Position numbers and translations under genes: made by a program
Part shown: positions 39,783 to 51,595 of the stretch, one piece after another
Layout of the letters: each line of letters begins with the position of its first letter
Position numbering within the stretch: position 1 is the first letter of the stretch
The notes under the pieces: generated by a model
The model's input: only the letters and a program-made list of their open reading frames with translations
Told to the model about the DNA's origin: nothing
The model's database searches: none
Source of the DNA: Candidatus Gemmiger faecavium
GTDB taxonomy: Bacteria > Bacillota > Clostridia > Oscillospirales > Ruminococcaceae
Direction of reading: 5' to 3'
Assembly (NCBI GenBank): GCA_019114415.1
Contig: DXFO01000038.1
Span: 1-64,000, forward strand
DNA: 64,000 bases

Positions 39783-40798
39783 ATCTGCACCACCCGAAAG
39801 GCCGCAGCCCGAATCAGACGATTGTACACCGCCATGGAAACGCCATCCCGACGCGGGCACCGGGCATAGACGGTGACTGCTCCGCGGCGGTCAAGCTCCC
39901 GGAGTGCCGAAAACAGCCGGTGAGCCTGTTCTTCGGGATGTGTCTCACGTCCGTACTCAATACAAGGTACAGGGAGATGCTCCCCTTCACCCTCAAAGCA
40001 AAGTCCCCAAACGCCCTCTGCCGCATGTTCGGCAAGGTATTCGCGGTAGGCATCGAAGCTGCCTTCCAGAATGGTGACCTCCGCCTTGGGGGCATAGTGC
40101 TTATATTTCATGCCCGGCGAACGAGCCACTTCCCCGTCGGCCAGTTTTTCCAAAATGGCGTGGGAGACAAGCACAGGCTCGCCCAGAACCTGCTCCATTT
40201 CCTCCTTGGTCACATAACCGGGACGCAGCAGGACCGGCTGATCGCCCGTAAGCGAGACGACCGTGGACTCTACACCGTAAGTACATTCGCCGCCGTCCAG
40301 GATCAAAGGCAGGCGGCCGTTCATGTCGGCGAAGGTGTCTTCAGCGCTGGTAGGGCTGGGCTTGCCGGAAAGGTTGGCCGACGGTGCGGCAAAGGCCACG
40401 CCGGAGCGGCGGATCACCGCCTGTACGACTGGATGAGAGGGCATTCTGACCCCCACCGTATCCAGCCCCGCACAAGTCACCTCGGACACCTCCGGCCCTT
40501 TGGGAAGCACCATGGTGAGAGGCCCCGGCCAGAAAGCTGCCGCCAGCTTTTTGGCACGCTCCGGGACTTCCGAGACAATGCCGTGAAGCATTTCCATCCC
40601 GCAGATGTGAACGATCAGCGGGTTGTCCTGGGGACGGCCCTTGGCCTCAAAGATTTTTTTGACAGCTTCACCATTGCGGGCGTCTGCTGCAATTCCATAT
40701 ACCGTTTCGGTCGGCAAAGCCACCAGTTGACCGCTGCGCAGCAACTCCGCTGCGTAGGTCAGGCTTTGTTCATCGACCTGCATGACTTTTGTCTGCAT
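39779..40798 (-). CDS. tsaC: L-threonylcarbamoyladenylate synthase (Sua5/YwlC type)
   Basis: LVALPTETVYGIAADARNGEAVKKIFEAKGRPQDNPLIVHI; APSANLSGKPSPTSA; C-terminal Sua5 domain after SPGMKYKHYAPKAEV. Confidence 0.95.
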   Translation of the reverse strand: MQTKVMQVDEQSLTYAAELLRSGQLVALPTETVYGIAADARNGEAVKKIFEAKGRPQDNPLIVHICGMEMLHGIVSEVPERAKKLAAAFWPGPLTMVLPKGPEVSEVTCAGLDTVGVRMPSHPVVQAVIRRSGVAFAAPSANLSGKPSPTSAEDTFADMNGRLPLILDGGECTYGVESTVVSLTGDQPVLLRPGYVTKEEMEQVLGEPVLVSHAILEKLADGEVARSPGMKYKHYAPKAEVTILEGSFDAYREYLAEHAAEGVWGLCFEGEGEHLPVPCIEYGRETHPEEQAHRLFSALRELDRRGAVTVYARCPRRDGVSMAVYNRLIRAAAFRVVQI

Positions 40799-40830
40799 AG
40801 TTTTCGCTTCTTTCCCTGAATGCTGTGGTT

Positions 40831-41910
40831 TTATTGCTGTTCATCCCGTGCGCGGAGCTTTTCCTGCTGGTCGGCAAGTGTCAGCGGCTCCACGACCAGT
40901 TCCAGCGCACCATTCAGCACGTCTTCCAATTTGTAAATCGTCAGCCCGATCCGGTGATCGGTCAGCCGTCCTTGGGGGAAGTTATATGTCCGGATGCGCT
41001 CACTGCGGTCACCGGTTCCCACCTGGCTGTGACGCTTTGCATTGTAGTCGGCGTCATATTCGGCCTGTTTCTGCTGCAAAAGGCGGCTGCGCAGGACCTT
41101 GAGCGCCTGTTCGCGGTTTTCCCGCTGGCTTCTCTGATCCTGGCACTCCACCACCATACCGGTGGGAAGGTGCGTCACGCGGATGGCACTGGAAGTCTTA
41201 TTGATATGCTGTCCGCCTGCGCCGGATGCCCGGAAGGTATCGATGCGCAGATCCTTGGGATCGATGGTCAGTTCTACTTCTTCTGCCTCTGGCATGACCG
41301 CGACAGTCACAGTAGAGGTATGGATGCGCCCCTGTGTCTCGGTCTCCGGCACACGCTGGACCCGATGGACGCCGCTTTCAAACTTGAGCTTGCTGTACAC
41401 GCCGGTGCCTTCCACCAGCAGGATCAGTTCCTTTACGCCACCCAGTTCCGTCTCGTTCAGGCTGACGATCTCGCACCGCCAGCCGCATTTGGAGGCATAC
41501 ATCTGGTACATCCGCCAAAGGCTGTGGGCAAACAAAGCGGCCTCTTCCCCGCCGGCACCTGCACGGATTTCAAGAATAACGCTCTTATCGTCGTTGTCGT
41601 CCTTGGGCAGCAGAAGAAGTCGAATCTTTCCTTCCAGCTCGGTTTTATTTCGTGCGTTTTCGCATATTTCCTGCTGTAACATAGCTTTGAACTCAGCGTC
41701 AGGGCTGCCGTCCTGCATAAGCTGCTGCATTTCATCCAGTTCCCGGCAAACGTCCCGGTAGCGGTGAAATGCTTCGATCAGCGGTTCAAGCTCTTTGTAT
41801 TCCCGGGTCAGTTTTCCGTATGCCGCAGGGGCCTGCACGGCTTCCGGCATCGTCAGCCGATGGGAAAGTTCTTCGTAATGACGCTCGATCTCGTGCAGTT
41901 CCTCAAACAT
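40831..41910 (-). CDS. prfA: Peptide chain release factor 1
   Basis: EIRAGAGGEEAALFAHSLWRMY and SGAGGQHINKTSSAIRVTHLPTGMVVECQDQRSQ. Confidence 0.97.
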   Translation of the reverse strand: MFEELHEIERHYEELSHRLTMPEAVQAPAAYGKLTREYKELEPLIEAFHRYRDVCRELDEMQQLMQDGSPDAEFKAMLQQEICENARNKTELEGKIRLLLLPKDDNDDKSVILEIRAGAGGEEAALFAHSLWRMYQMYASKCGWRCEIVSLNETELGGVKELILLVEGTGVYSKLKFESGVHRVQRVPETETQGRIHTSTVTVAVMPEAEEVELTIDPKDLRIDTFRASGAGGQHINKTSSAIRVTHLPTGMVVECQDQRSQRENREQALKVLRSRLLQQKQAEYDADYNAKRHSQVGTGDRSERIRTYNFPQGRLTDHRIGLTIYKLEDVLNGALELVVEPLTLADQQEKLRARDEQQ

Positions 41911-41937
41911 AGCAACCCTTCCGCCGCCGGCAGGAGA

Positions 41938-42123
41938 TCATTCCTGACCACGCAGCACTTTTTTGATGTTTTTTTCGATCTTGACCCTGGGCAGCATGAT
42001 CTCTCGTCCGCAGCCCTGGCAGCGGATCTTGAAATCCATGCCCACACGCAGTACATCAAACCGATTTGCACCGCAGGGATGCTGCTTTTTGGTCTGGATC
42101 ACATCGCCGACCTGTACATCCAT
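41938..42123 (-). CDS. DUF951 family protein
   Basis: 61 aa: VGDVIQTKKQHPCGANRFDVLRVGMDFKIRCQGCGREIMLPR. Confidence 0.88.
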   Translation of the reverse strand: MDVQVGDVIQTKKQHPCGANRFDVLRVGMDFKIRCQGCGREIMLPRVKIEKNIKKVLRGQE

Positions 42124-42262
42124 GATGCCCCACCCTTTCCTGCCGCATAACGGCACAGCAATATTATATACCACCTTGCCGTTTTTGCAAATATCCCCCG
42201 TCCCATCCGCATACAGTAAAGCACCGCAACCGCGGAAACCATAAGAAAAGAGGAAATGTGAA

Positions 42263-43171
42263 ATGTTGGAATACCGTGCCGAAGGCCTTTGCCGAAACGC
42301 CGGCCATTTGCGCCGCGACGAACTGGAACGCTGCATCGTGACCGGAGAAGTGCTGCAAAGCACAGCACTCGCCTATGACACAAACCGCCGCCTTCGTTTT
42401 GAATTATGCGGCTGCAAAGCGTATATGCCTTACGAGGAATGTCTGGACACCTCTCATGGTGAAGCGCTCAAGGATATTGCGGTGCTGACGCGCGTCGGGC
42501 GTCCCACCTGCTTTGTCATCACCGATGCCCGCCAGGATGAAAACGGTGAAAGTATCTATCTGCTCTCCCGCGCAGCTGCCCAGCGCGCCTGCCGTACACA
42601 GTACCTCGATACGCTGGAATCCGGCAGCGTCATTCCCTGTACCGTAACGCATATCGAAAGCTTCGGTGCCTTCTGTGACGTGGGGTGCGGCATTTCGGCG
42701 CTGCTGCCCATCGACTGCCTTTCGGTGTCGCGCATTTCCTCCCCGGCGGACCGGGTATCCGTGGGGCAGCAGCTGCTGTGTGCCATCAAGACCCGGGACG
42801 CCCAGGGACGCATCGTCCTGACCTTGCGGGAGCTTCTCGGCACCTGGAGCGAAAACGCCGCCTGCTTTGCCGCCGGCGAAACCGTGGTAGGCATCGTGAG
42901 AAGCGTGGAGGACTACGGGGTGTTTGTGGAGATCGCCCCCAACCTTGCCGGTCTGGCCGAACCCGACGCCACCCTGCGCCCCGGTCAGTCGGTCAGCGTT
43001 TACATCAAGAGCATTCTGCCGGATAAAATGAAGATCAAACTGGTGATCGTAAACAAAAACCTGGGACAGTCTCTGCGCTTTGAACCCCATTACTTTGTAA
43101 CCAAAGGCCGGCTGAAACATTGGACCTACTCCACCCCGCAAAGCCGGAAACAGATCGAAACCGTGTTTTGA
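42263..43171 (+). CDS. S1 RNA-binding domain-containing protein
   Basis: Two S1-like repeats: GSVIPCTVTHIESFGAFCDVGCGISALLPIDCLS and GETVVGIVRSVEDYGVFVEIAPNLAGLAEP. Confidence 0.82.
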   Translation: MLEYRAEGLCRNAGHLRRDELERCIVTGEVLQSTALAYDTNRRLRFELCGCKAYMPYEECLDTSHGEALKDIAVLTRVGRPTCFVITDARQDENGESIYLLSRAAAQRACRTQYLDTLESGSVIPCTVTHIESFGAFCDVGCGISALLPIDCLSVSRISSPADRVSVGQQLLCAIKTRDAQGRIVLTLRELLGTWSENAACFAAGETVVGIVRSVEDYGVFVEIAPNLAGLAEPDATLRPGQSVSVYIKSILPDKMKIKLVIVNKNLGQSLRFEPHYFVTKGRLKHWTYSTPQSRKQIETVF

Positions 43172-43222
43172 CCTTGTATCTTTTCCCGTGTTTTTGTATA
43201 ATAGATTTAATACAAAGTCTAT

Positions 43223-43810
43223 TTGCGGGAAGTGATGGCAATGGCGGAGGCCTTTACCGCCGGTGTAAAGCCCGGCGGCCTTACAAGCGATACCGAGATC
43301 CGGATCCTGCTGTGCTACCTTGTCAAAACCGCTGCGCCGCTCACGCGGGACGCCATGCAGGGGGCACTTTTGCAGGAACAACTGGTAAACTACTTTGAAT
43401 TTGTCAATGCCCTGGATGAACTGCAGGAACAGCAGCTGATCGAATCGACAGAAAATGGTTTTGTGATCACAGAAAAAGGCTCTGTTGTCGCCGATACCCT
43501 GTCCGATGATTTGCCGCGCAGTGTTCGGGAAAGCGCCGTCCGCGCCGTGATCCGTATCCAGAGCTGGGTGCATAAAGCCGCCCAGAACAAAGCCCGCGTA
43601 GAACATAACGGCGACGAATACCGCGTCATCTGTACCATTGAGGACATGGGGCGCGACAGTTTCCAGGTTCAACTCTCCATGCCCGACCAACTGACGGCAG
43701 AGATGGTCAAAAACCGGTTCATTGCCAAAGGCAGCGAAGTATACTCCCAGCTGCTCAACCTGCTGACCCAGCCTTTCCCGGAGGATGCGCCGCCTGAAGC
43801 CGTGCTGTAA
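43223..43810 (+). CDS. DUF4364 family protein
   Basis: SDTEIRILLCYLVKTAAPLTRDAM ... FEFVNALDELQEQQLIES ... FVITEKG winged-helix-like arrangement. Confidence 0.75.
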   Translation: MREVMAMAEAFTAGVKPGGLTSDTEIRILLCYLVKTAAPLTRDAMQGALLQEQLVNYFEFVNALDELQEQQLIESTENGFVITEKGSVVADTLSDDLPRSVRESAVRAVIRIQSWVHKAAQNKARVEHNGDEYRVICTIEDMGRDSFQVQLSMPDQLTAEMVKNRFIAKGSEVYSQLLNLLTQPFPEDAPPEAVL

Positions 43811-43833
43811 TCCATTTATAAAACATCAAACAT

Positions 43834-43875
43834 AAAAGAGAGGGTTCGCCACATGAGCGTTCCCTCTCTTGTTTT
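43834..43875. terminator. Bidirectional terminator between convergent genes
   Basis: AAGAGAGGG...CCCTCTCTT stem flanked by A-rich and T-rich tracts. Confidence 0.75.
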
Positions 43876-43905
43876 ATTGCGATATTTTTTGCCGCCGAGC
43901 GCTTT

Positions 43906-44628
43906 TCAGCAGCCGAGGTAAGCCTTGCGGACCTCGATATTGTTGGCAAGCTCGTAGGCATCGCCTTCCATTTTAATGGTGCCGGTCTCAAGGACATAGG
44001 CACGGTTGGCAATTTCCAGGGCCATCTTGGCGTTCTGTTCCACCAGCAGCACCGTCACGCCGTTGCGGTTAACGTCGCGGATGATCTTAAAGATCTCCTT
44101 GACCAAAAGCGGAGACAAGCCCATGGAGGGTTCATCCAGCAGCAGCATTTTGGGCTTGCACATCAGTGCACGGCCAATGGCCAGCATCTGCTGCTCACCA
44201 CCGGACAGCGTTCCCGCAGGCTGACTGCGGCGCTCTTTCAGGCGAGGCAGCAGCTCATAAACCATATCGAAGTCATTCTGGATGGCTTCTTTGCCGTCCC
44301 GGCGGGTATAAGCGCCCAGCATCAGATTCTGCTGCACCGTCAGGCCGCTGAACACACGACGGCCTTCCGGCACCTGAGAGAGCCCCAGACGGATGATTTT
44401 ATGGGCTTCCATCTTGCTGATGATCTCGCCGCAGTAGGTGATCTCGCCGCTCTTCAGCTTGAGCAGGCCAGAGATGGCATGCATGGTGGTGGTCTTGCCT
44501 GCGCCGTTGGCACCGATCAGTGTGACGATCTCGCCGTCATCGACGTGGAAAGAGACATCACGAATGGCGTGGATCGAGCCGTAAAACACATTGATGTTCT
44601 TGACCGAAAGCATCTCCCCCATCGTCAA
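43906..44628 (-). CDS. livF: Branched-chain amino acid ABC transporter ATPase
   Basis: GANGAGKTTTMHAISGLL, LSGGEQQMLAIGRALM, LLLDEPSMGLSPLLV. Confidence 0.93.
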   Translation of the reverse strand: MTMGEMLSVKNINVFYGSIHAIRDVSFHVDDGEIVTLIGANGAGKTTTMHAISGLLKLKSGEITYCGEIISKMEAHKIIRLGLSQVPEGRRVFSGLTVQQNLMLGAYTRRDGKEAIQNDFDMVYELLPRLKERRSQPAGTLSGGEQQMLAIGRALMCKPKMLLLDEPSMGLSPLLVKEIFKIIRDVNRNGVTVLLVEQNAKMALEIANRAYVLETGTIKMEGDAYELANNIEVRKAYLGC

Positions 44629-45386
44629 TCACCTCCCAGATATGCCGCAATGACCTTGGGGTTATTGCGGATGGATTTGCCGTCACCGCGGGCAATCACA
44701 CGGCCATAGTCCAAAACCGTGATTTCCTCGCAGATGCCCATAACAAAGTTCATGTCATGTTCAATGAGCAAAATAGCAATACCGAACTGATCCCGGACAC
44801 TGCGGACCGTCTGCATCAGCTCCTCAGTCTCATTGGGGTTCATACCGGCAGCCGGCTCGTCCAGCAGCAGCAGTTTCGGATTGGTTCCGAGAGCACGGGC
44901 AATCTCCAGCTTTCTCTGCTTGCCGTAAGGCAGCTGAGATGCCTTGAGATTGCACTCGCCATCCAGGTCGAAAATCTGAAGCAGTTTATGTGCCCGGCGG
45001 TTCATCTCGTGTTCCTTTTCCTTAAAGGAAGGCAGACGCAGAATGCCGGTGGCCATGCTGTACCGCACCTGATTGTGCAGTGCGACCTTGACGTTATCCA
45101 GAACGCTCATTTCGCTGAACAGACGGATATTCTGGAACGTACGGGCAATGCCCGCCTTGCTGATGACCTCAGGGCTTTTGCCGGTGATGTCCTTGCCGTC
45201 CAGCACGATATTGCCCTCAGTGGGGCGGTAGACGCCGGTCAGCATATTGAACACTGTGGTTTTGCCTGCGCCGTTGGGGCCGATCAGACCGTACAAATGG
45301 CCTTTTTCAATGGAAAGGTCCAGCTGCGAAACTGCCTGGAGGCCGCCGAAGGCAATGCCCAGGTTGCTAACTTCCAACAAAGCCAT
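44625..45386 (-). CDS. livG: Branched-chain amino acid ABC transporter ATPase
   Basis: GPNGAGKTTVFNMLTGVY, LPYGKQRKLEIARALG, LLLDEPAAGMNPNETEEL. Confidence 0.94.
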   Translation of the reverse strand: MALLEVSNLGIAFGGLQAVSQLDLSIEKGHLYGLIGPNGAGKTTVFNMLTGVYRPTEGNIVLDGKDITGKSPEVISKAGIARTFQNIRLFSEMSVLDNVKVALHNQVRYSMATGILRLPSFKEKEHEMNRRAHKLLQIFDLDGECNLKASQLPYGKQRKLEIARALGTNPKLLLLDEPAAGMNPNETEELMQTVRSVRDQFGIAILLIEHDMNFVMGICEEITVLDYGRVIARGDGKSIRNNPKVIAAYLGGD

Positions 45387-46478
45387 TCAGGCCACCTCCT
45401 TCTTTTTGGCGTCCGACTTGCGGAAACCTTTGAAACGTTCCGCAATGCGCTTTCTCCAGGCGATCATCTGCGGGCTCTGGTTAAAGATCATCATGACGAT
45501 CAGGACCACCGCATAGATCAGCATGCGGTAATCATCCAGACCGCGCAGCATCTCGGGCAGAACGGTCAGCAGCGCGGCGGCAATGATGGAACCGCGCAGG
45601 TTGCCCATACCGCCCAGAACCACAAAGACCAGGATTTGGATCGAGGTATTGTAGTCAAACCGGCGTGCAACCAGAGAGGAGTAATTGAGTCCGTAAAGAA
45701 CACCCGCAAGACCGGCAAACACAGCCGAGGTAACAAAGGCCATCAGCTTGTACTTGGTCAGGTTGATGCCAACACTCTGCGCTGCGATCTCGTTGTCACG
45801 GATAGCGGTGATTGCACGGCCGGCACGGGAGTTGATAAGGTTGATGATAACAAACAGGGACAGAAGCACCAGCACAATGCCGATGGTGAACGTCGAGACC
45901 GTCTTGATACGGGTAATGCCCATCGCGCCATTGATGAGCGTGGTTCCGTCCGCTTCCAGTCCCATGGAAGCGGCATCTTTCAAAGAGAAATGGATTCCCT
46001 TTGAGTCATAGCCAAGGTAGCAGGCATTGATGACGTTTTTGATAATTTCACCGAAAGCCAGGGTAACGATGGCCAGATAGTCGCCCGAAAGGCGCAGGAC
46101 CGGGATGCCGATCAGGAAGCCGAACAAGCCGGCCACACATCCGCCCACGATGAATGCCAGCAAAACCGCCAGCCAGGTGGGGGCATTCTGGTTCAGCACC
46201 GTCCAGACCAGAACGCCGGAAAAGGCACCGGCGCTCATAAAGCCGGCATGGCCCAGGCTCAGTTCTCCCAGAAAACCAACCGTCAGGTTCAGGGACACTG
46301 CCAACACCACATAGGCACAGATGGGGACCAGCTGTCCTTCAAAGGAGCTGCTGGTCAGCCCCGCGCCGGAAAGGATCTGGACAACCAGGTAGAACACAAT
46401 GACAATACCATAGGTAATGATTTTGCTCTTGGTGGATTTTTTCATGTTTTTCAATCTTGTCAGCGGCACTGGTATCAC
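45387..46478 (-). CDS. livM: Branched-chain amino acid ABC transporter permease
   Basis: Polytopic, LSGDYLAIVTLAFGEIIKNV, GLAGVLYGLNYS, LVFVVLGGMGNLRGSI. Confidence 0.94.
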   Translation of the reverse strand: MIPVPLTRLKNMKKSTKSKIITYGIVIVFYLVVQILSGAGLTSSSFEGQLVPICAYVVLAVSLNLTVGFLGELSLGHAGFMSAGAFSGVLVWTVLNQNAPTWLAVLLAFIVGGCVAGLFGFLIGIPVLRLSGDYLAIVTLAFGEIIKNVINACYLGYDSKGIHFSLKDAASMGLEADGTTLINGAMGITRIKTVSTFTIGIVLVLLSLFVIINLINSRAGRAITAIRDNEIAAQSVGINLTKYKLMAFVTSAVFAGLAGVLYGLNYSSLVARRFDYNTSIQILVFVVLGGMGNLRGSIIAAALLTVLPEMLRGLDDYRMLIYAVVLIVMMIFNQSPQMIAWRKRIAERFKGFRKSDAKKKEVA

Positions 46479-46479
46479 C

Positions 46480-47361
46480 TCACACTTTCACGTTGACTTT
46501 CTTGCCGAGCAGGCCGGTGGGTTTCACCAGAAGCACAACGATCAGGACCGCAAAAACGATCGCGTCCGAAAGCTGGGTGGAAATGTACGCCTTGCTCAGG
46601 TTTTCAATGACACCAAGCAGAATGCCGCCGATAAAAGCGCCGGGAATGGAGCCGATTCCGCCAAAAACTGCCGCAACGAAAGCCTTGATACCAGGCATGG
46701 CGCCGGTGGTCGGAGACAGCGACGGATAGGTGGAGCACAGCAGCGCACCGGCCACTGCAGCCAGAGCGGAGCCAATGGCAAAGGTCAGCGAAATTGTCGC
46801 GTTGACATTGACGCCCATGAGCTGTGCTGCACCCCGGTCCTCACTGACCGCCAGCATGGCATGACCGGGAACCGTATGGTTGACAAACAGGGTCAGGAAC
46901 ACCATGATCACGATGCAAACCAGAATGGTCACGATGGTCTCGCCCGAAATCGTCAGCTGCCCGTCAAACAGAGTAACTTTCTGCAGGCCGACGACCGAGG
47001 TGAAGCTCTTGGTGTTTGAGGTCCAGAGCAGCTGCGCCACCTGCTGCAGCAGGTAGCTGACACCAATGGCCGTGATCAGCACCGCCAGCGACGGCGCATC
47101 GCGCAAAGGACGGTAAGCCACGCGCTCAATGACAATGCCCAGGATCAGGCAGACCACCATCGAAAACAGCACCGCCACAATGGGGTTCCAGCCAAAGGAA
47201 CCAAAGGCAAAAAAGATCACGTAGCTGCCGATCATGATGATATCGCCGTGTGCAAAGTTCAGCATTTTGGCAATGCCGTAGACCATTGTGTAGCCCAAGG
47301 CGATCAATGCATACACACTGCCCAGGCTGATCCCACTGATCAGGTAAGACAAAAACTGCAT
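46480..47361 (-). CDS. livH: Branched-chain amino acid ABC transporter permease
   Basis: SGISLGSVYALIALGYTMVYGIAKMLNFAHGDIIMIGSY; GGIGSIPGAFIGGILLG. Confidence 0.95.
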   Translation of the reverse strand: MQFLSYLISGISLGSVYALIALGYTMVYGIAKMLNFAHGDIIMIGSYVIFFAFGSFGWNPIVAVLFSMVVCLILGIVIERVAYRPLRDAPSLAVLITAIGVSYLLQQVAQLLWTSNTKSFTSVVGLQKVTLFDGQLTISGETIVTILVCIVIMVFLTLFVNHTVPGHAMLAVSEDRGAAQLMGVNVNATISLTFAIGSALAAVAGALLCSTYPSLSPTTGAMPGIKAFVAAVFGGIGSIPGAFIGGILLGVIENLSKAYISTQLSDAIVFAVLIVVLLVKPTGLLGKKVNVKV

Positions 47362-47543
47362 TGCGAAACACACCTCACAATTTTCTTTTCCCAACTTCGC
47401 CCCTATGAATTCTTCAAAGGTGCAAACCGAATAGCATTATGGTATCACAAAAAATGCGTCGAAACAATGCAAACACGGCAAAAATGGCCGTTTCGCAGCA
47501 GATTATTGTCTGTTTTTCTCGAAAAAGCACTGTTTGCCACGCA

Positions 47544-47591
47544 AAAAAAACAAAAGGGGGCTGCCGAAACAGCGTTCGGTCAGCCCCCTTT
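47544..47591 (-). terminator. Intrinsic terminator between livK and livH
   Basis: AAAGGGGGCTG...CAGCCCCCTTT with an 8-nt T-tract on the minus strand. Confidence 0.85.
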
Positions 47592-47618
47592 GGCATGCAG
47601 AATCTGGGTCAGATCAAA

Positions 47619-48818
47619 TTAGTCGGCCAGAACATAAGCGCCGGACTCGATGATGTAGACCTTCGGCTCCTTGGAGATCATGCCGTTCTCGTCCCAGGTC
47701 TGACCCTCGCCGGTGGTGCCGTTAAAGGTCATGGAGGTGAACGCAGTGGTCAGAGCATCGCACATCTCGCTGGAAGACATATCCGGAGAGATTGCGCCGT
47801 CCTGCAGAGCCTGGTAGATGGCGTAAACGCAGTCGTAAGCGTCCGCAGCGAACTGGTTGGGAGTCTCGTCGTTGTAAGCAGCCTTGTAAGCGCTGACAAA
47901 GGTAGTGGTGGTCTCGTCATCGCCGAAAGCGGAGAACGGGCACAGCATCATCAGGCCGTCAGCCAGGCTGGTGTCGAAGCCTTCAACACCCAGGATGCCG
48001 TCCATGCCGTCACAGCCGAAGAAGGTCGGCTCGTAGCCGATGCGGTCGGCAGCGATCAGGACCTGGCTGGCCTCGTTATAGTAGATGGGCAGGAAGACCA
48101 GATCAGCGCCGGCCTCCTGGCACTTGGTGACCTGGGTGGACAGGTCGCTCTTGTTGTCGGCGGTAAAGGAAGCATCGCTGACAACAATGTTCAGCCCCAG
48201 CTCCTGAGCCTGAGCCATAAACGCGGTGTAGATACCGGTGGAGTACGGATCGGAAGAGTCGTAGATGATACCGATCTTGGTGCCCAGGTTGTTATCGGCA
48301 ATGTAGTTGGCAGAAACAACGCCCTGGTTGGGGTCGGTGAAGCACATCTGGAAGATGTTGCTGCCGGTCAGAGCCACGTCCTCCGCGGAAGCGGAAGGAG
48401 TCAGCATGAACATATTATCATTGACGCACTCGGAGGCAACGTTCAGGCTGGGGTCGCTGGTGACAGGGCCGACCAAGACCTGCATGCCCCAGTCCTTCAG
48501 GGCATTGTAGGCGTTGAGAGCGGTCTCGGGATCGCTCTCGTCGTCCTCAAACTTCAGTTCAAAGACCGTGTAGCCGGCAGCGGCGTTGATCTCGTCAACA
48601 GCCAGCTGCTCACCGTTCTTGACAGCATTGCCGTACTGGGCGTTGCCGCCGGTGGTGGGGCCGATGCCGCCAAGCTTAATGGTAGCCTGGGAAGCGCCCT
48701 CAGACGTGGAAGCCTGAGAATCCTGTGCGGAAGAAGTGTCCGACGAATTGTTGCCGGAACAGGCAGCGAGGCTCAGCGCCATAACAGCTGCCAGCATACC
48801 ACTGACAAACTTTTTCAT
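47619..48818 (-). CDS. livK: Branched-chain amino acid ABC transporter substrate-binding protein
   Basis: Lipoprotein signal AVMALSLAACSGNNSS; IKLGGIGPTTGGNAQYGNAVKNGEQLAVDEINA. Confidence 0.94.
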   Translation of the reverse strand: MKKFVSGMLAAVMALSLAACSGNNSSDTSSAQDSQASTSEGASQATIKLGGIGPTTGGNAQYGNAVKNGEQLAVDEINAAAGYTVFELKFEDDESDPETALNAYNALKDWGMQVLVGPVTSDPSLNVASECVNDNMFMLTPSASAEDVALTGSNIFQMCFTDPNQGVVSANYIADNNLGTKIGIIYDSSDPYSTGIYTAFMAQAQELGLNIVVSDASFTADNKSDLSTQVTKCQEAGADLVFLPIYYNEASQVLIAADRIGYEPTFFGCDGMDGILGVEGFDTSLADGLMMLCPFSAFGDDETTTTFVSAYKAAYNDETPNQFAADAYDCVYAIYQALQDGAISPDMSSSEMCDALTTAFTSMTFNGTTGEGQTWDENGMISKEPKVYIIESGAYVLAD

Positions 48819-49161
48819 GTTATATCCCTCCTAGATCTTTACAGCGTACCCTCCTTTTTGACGATGTCAAAAAAGAAAATGCACAAATACACTGTAATAT
48901 GCTCATTATTATACCGCCGTCCCCAAGGGACTTCAATACATCAAATCGCCATAGTTTGTTTACGATTTATTCATCTTTGTGGACATTTTACATAAATATT
49001 AGTTACAAAACAATATCAGTTTGTCAAAACGCAGAGACCGTCTTTCAAAATAGGGATTGCAAATATTGGCGGTTTTTGGCATAATAAAGGTTAAATCTTA
49101 TCGCCGCGGTGTGCGGCTAAAAGGACACAAGGCCTTTTGCGACAGGCCGAAAGGGGTTATC

Positions 49162-49737
49162 ATGAAACTGCTGGAAGAGCGCATCCTGCGCGAGGGTCAG
49201 GTGCGACCCGGAAACGTACTGAAAGTCGATTGTTTTTTGAACCACCAGCTTGATGTTGCGCTTTTGGATCAAATCGGTCAGGAATTTTACCGGATCTTTG
49301 GCCAGGATGGAATCACTAAAATTCTGACCATTGAAGCTTCCGGCATTGCGATCGCCTGCATGACGGCCCGCCATTTCGGTGTTCCCGTTGTCTTTGCCAA
49401 GAAGGCCAAAAGTAAAAATATTGACGGCGAAGTCTACACCTCCGTTGTGCATTCTTATACATATGGCAAAGACTATGACATCACTCTGGCCAAAAAATTC
49501 CTTACGCCCGAGGACAAGGTCCTGATCGTGGATGACTTTCTGGCCAACGGCAAAGCCATGCGCGGCCTTCTGGATGTTTGCAGCCAGGCGGGCGTGACCG
49601 TGGGCGGTATCGGCATCTGCATCGAAAAGGGCTTCCAGTCCGGCGGTGCTGAGCTGCGTGCGGCCGGCTACAAACTGGCCAGCCTTGCCATTGTGGATCA
49701 CATGGATGACACTTCCCTCACCTTCCGACAGCAATAA
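49162..49737 (+). CDS. xpt: Xanthine phosphoribosyltransferase
   Basis: [51 protein letters not shown] motif. Confidence 0.95.
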   Translation: MKLLEERILREGQVRPGNVLKVDCFLNHQLDVALLDQIGQEFYRIFGQDGITKILTIEASGIAIACMTARHFGVPVVFAKKAKSKNIDGEVYTSVVHSYTYGKDYDITLAKKFLTPEDKVLIVDDFLANGKAMRGLLDVCSQAGVTVGGIGICIEKGFQSGGAELRAAGYKLASLAIVDHMDDTSLTFRQQ

Positions 49738-49848
49738 AATCATGCGGCGTGTTTTATCGCTGTGTCCGGACGTCCAAACTTGCACAAAGACGATGTCTAG
49801 TGTAAAATGAATTATTCCTTTTATAAAAATGGATTGTGGAGTGGAATT

Positions 49849-51510
<1,662 letters not shown>

Positions 51511-51525
51511 TGCAATCGTAAAATC

Positions 51526-51577
51526 AAAGAGCCCGCTTCTTCATTCGCCGATCGAATGAGAAGCGGGCTCTTTTTAT
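51526..51577. terminator. Bidirectional terminator between glnS and MATE gene
   Basis: AAAGAGCCCGCTTCT...AGAAGCGGGCTCTTTTT. Confidence 0.88.
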
Positions 51578-51595
51578 TCTTTCTTTTTCGATTGT

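Noticed and set aside
47439-48995. 518-aa plus-strand ORF
   Set aside because: Antisense to livK, which has a clear lipoprotein signal and family motifs.
49080-49161. Purine riboswitch upstream of xpt
   Set aside because: Looked for the conserved purine-aptamer loop sequences and did not find them; only small GC hairpins are present.
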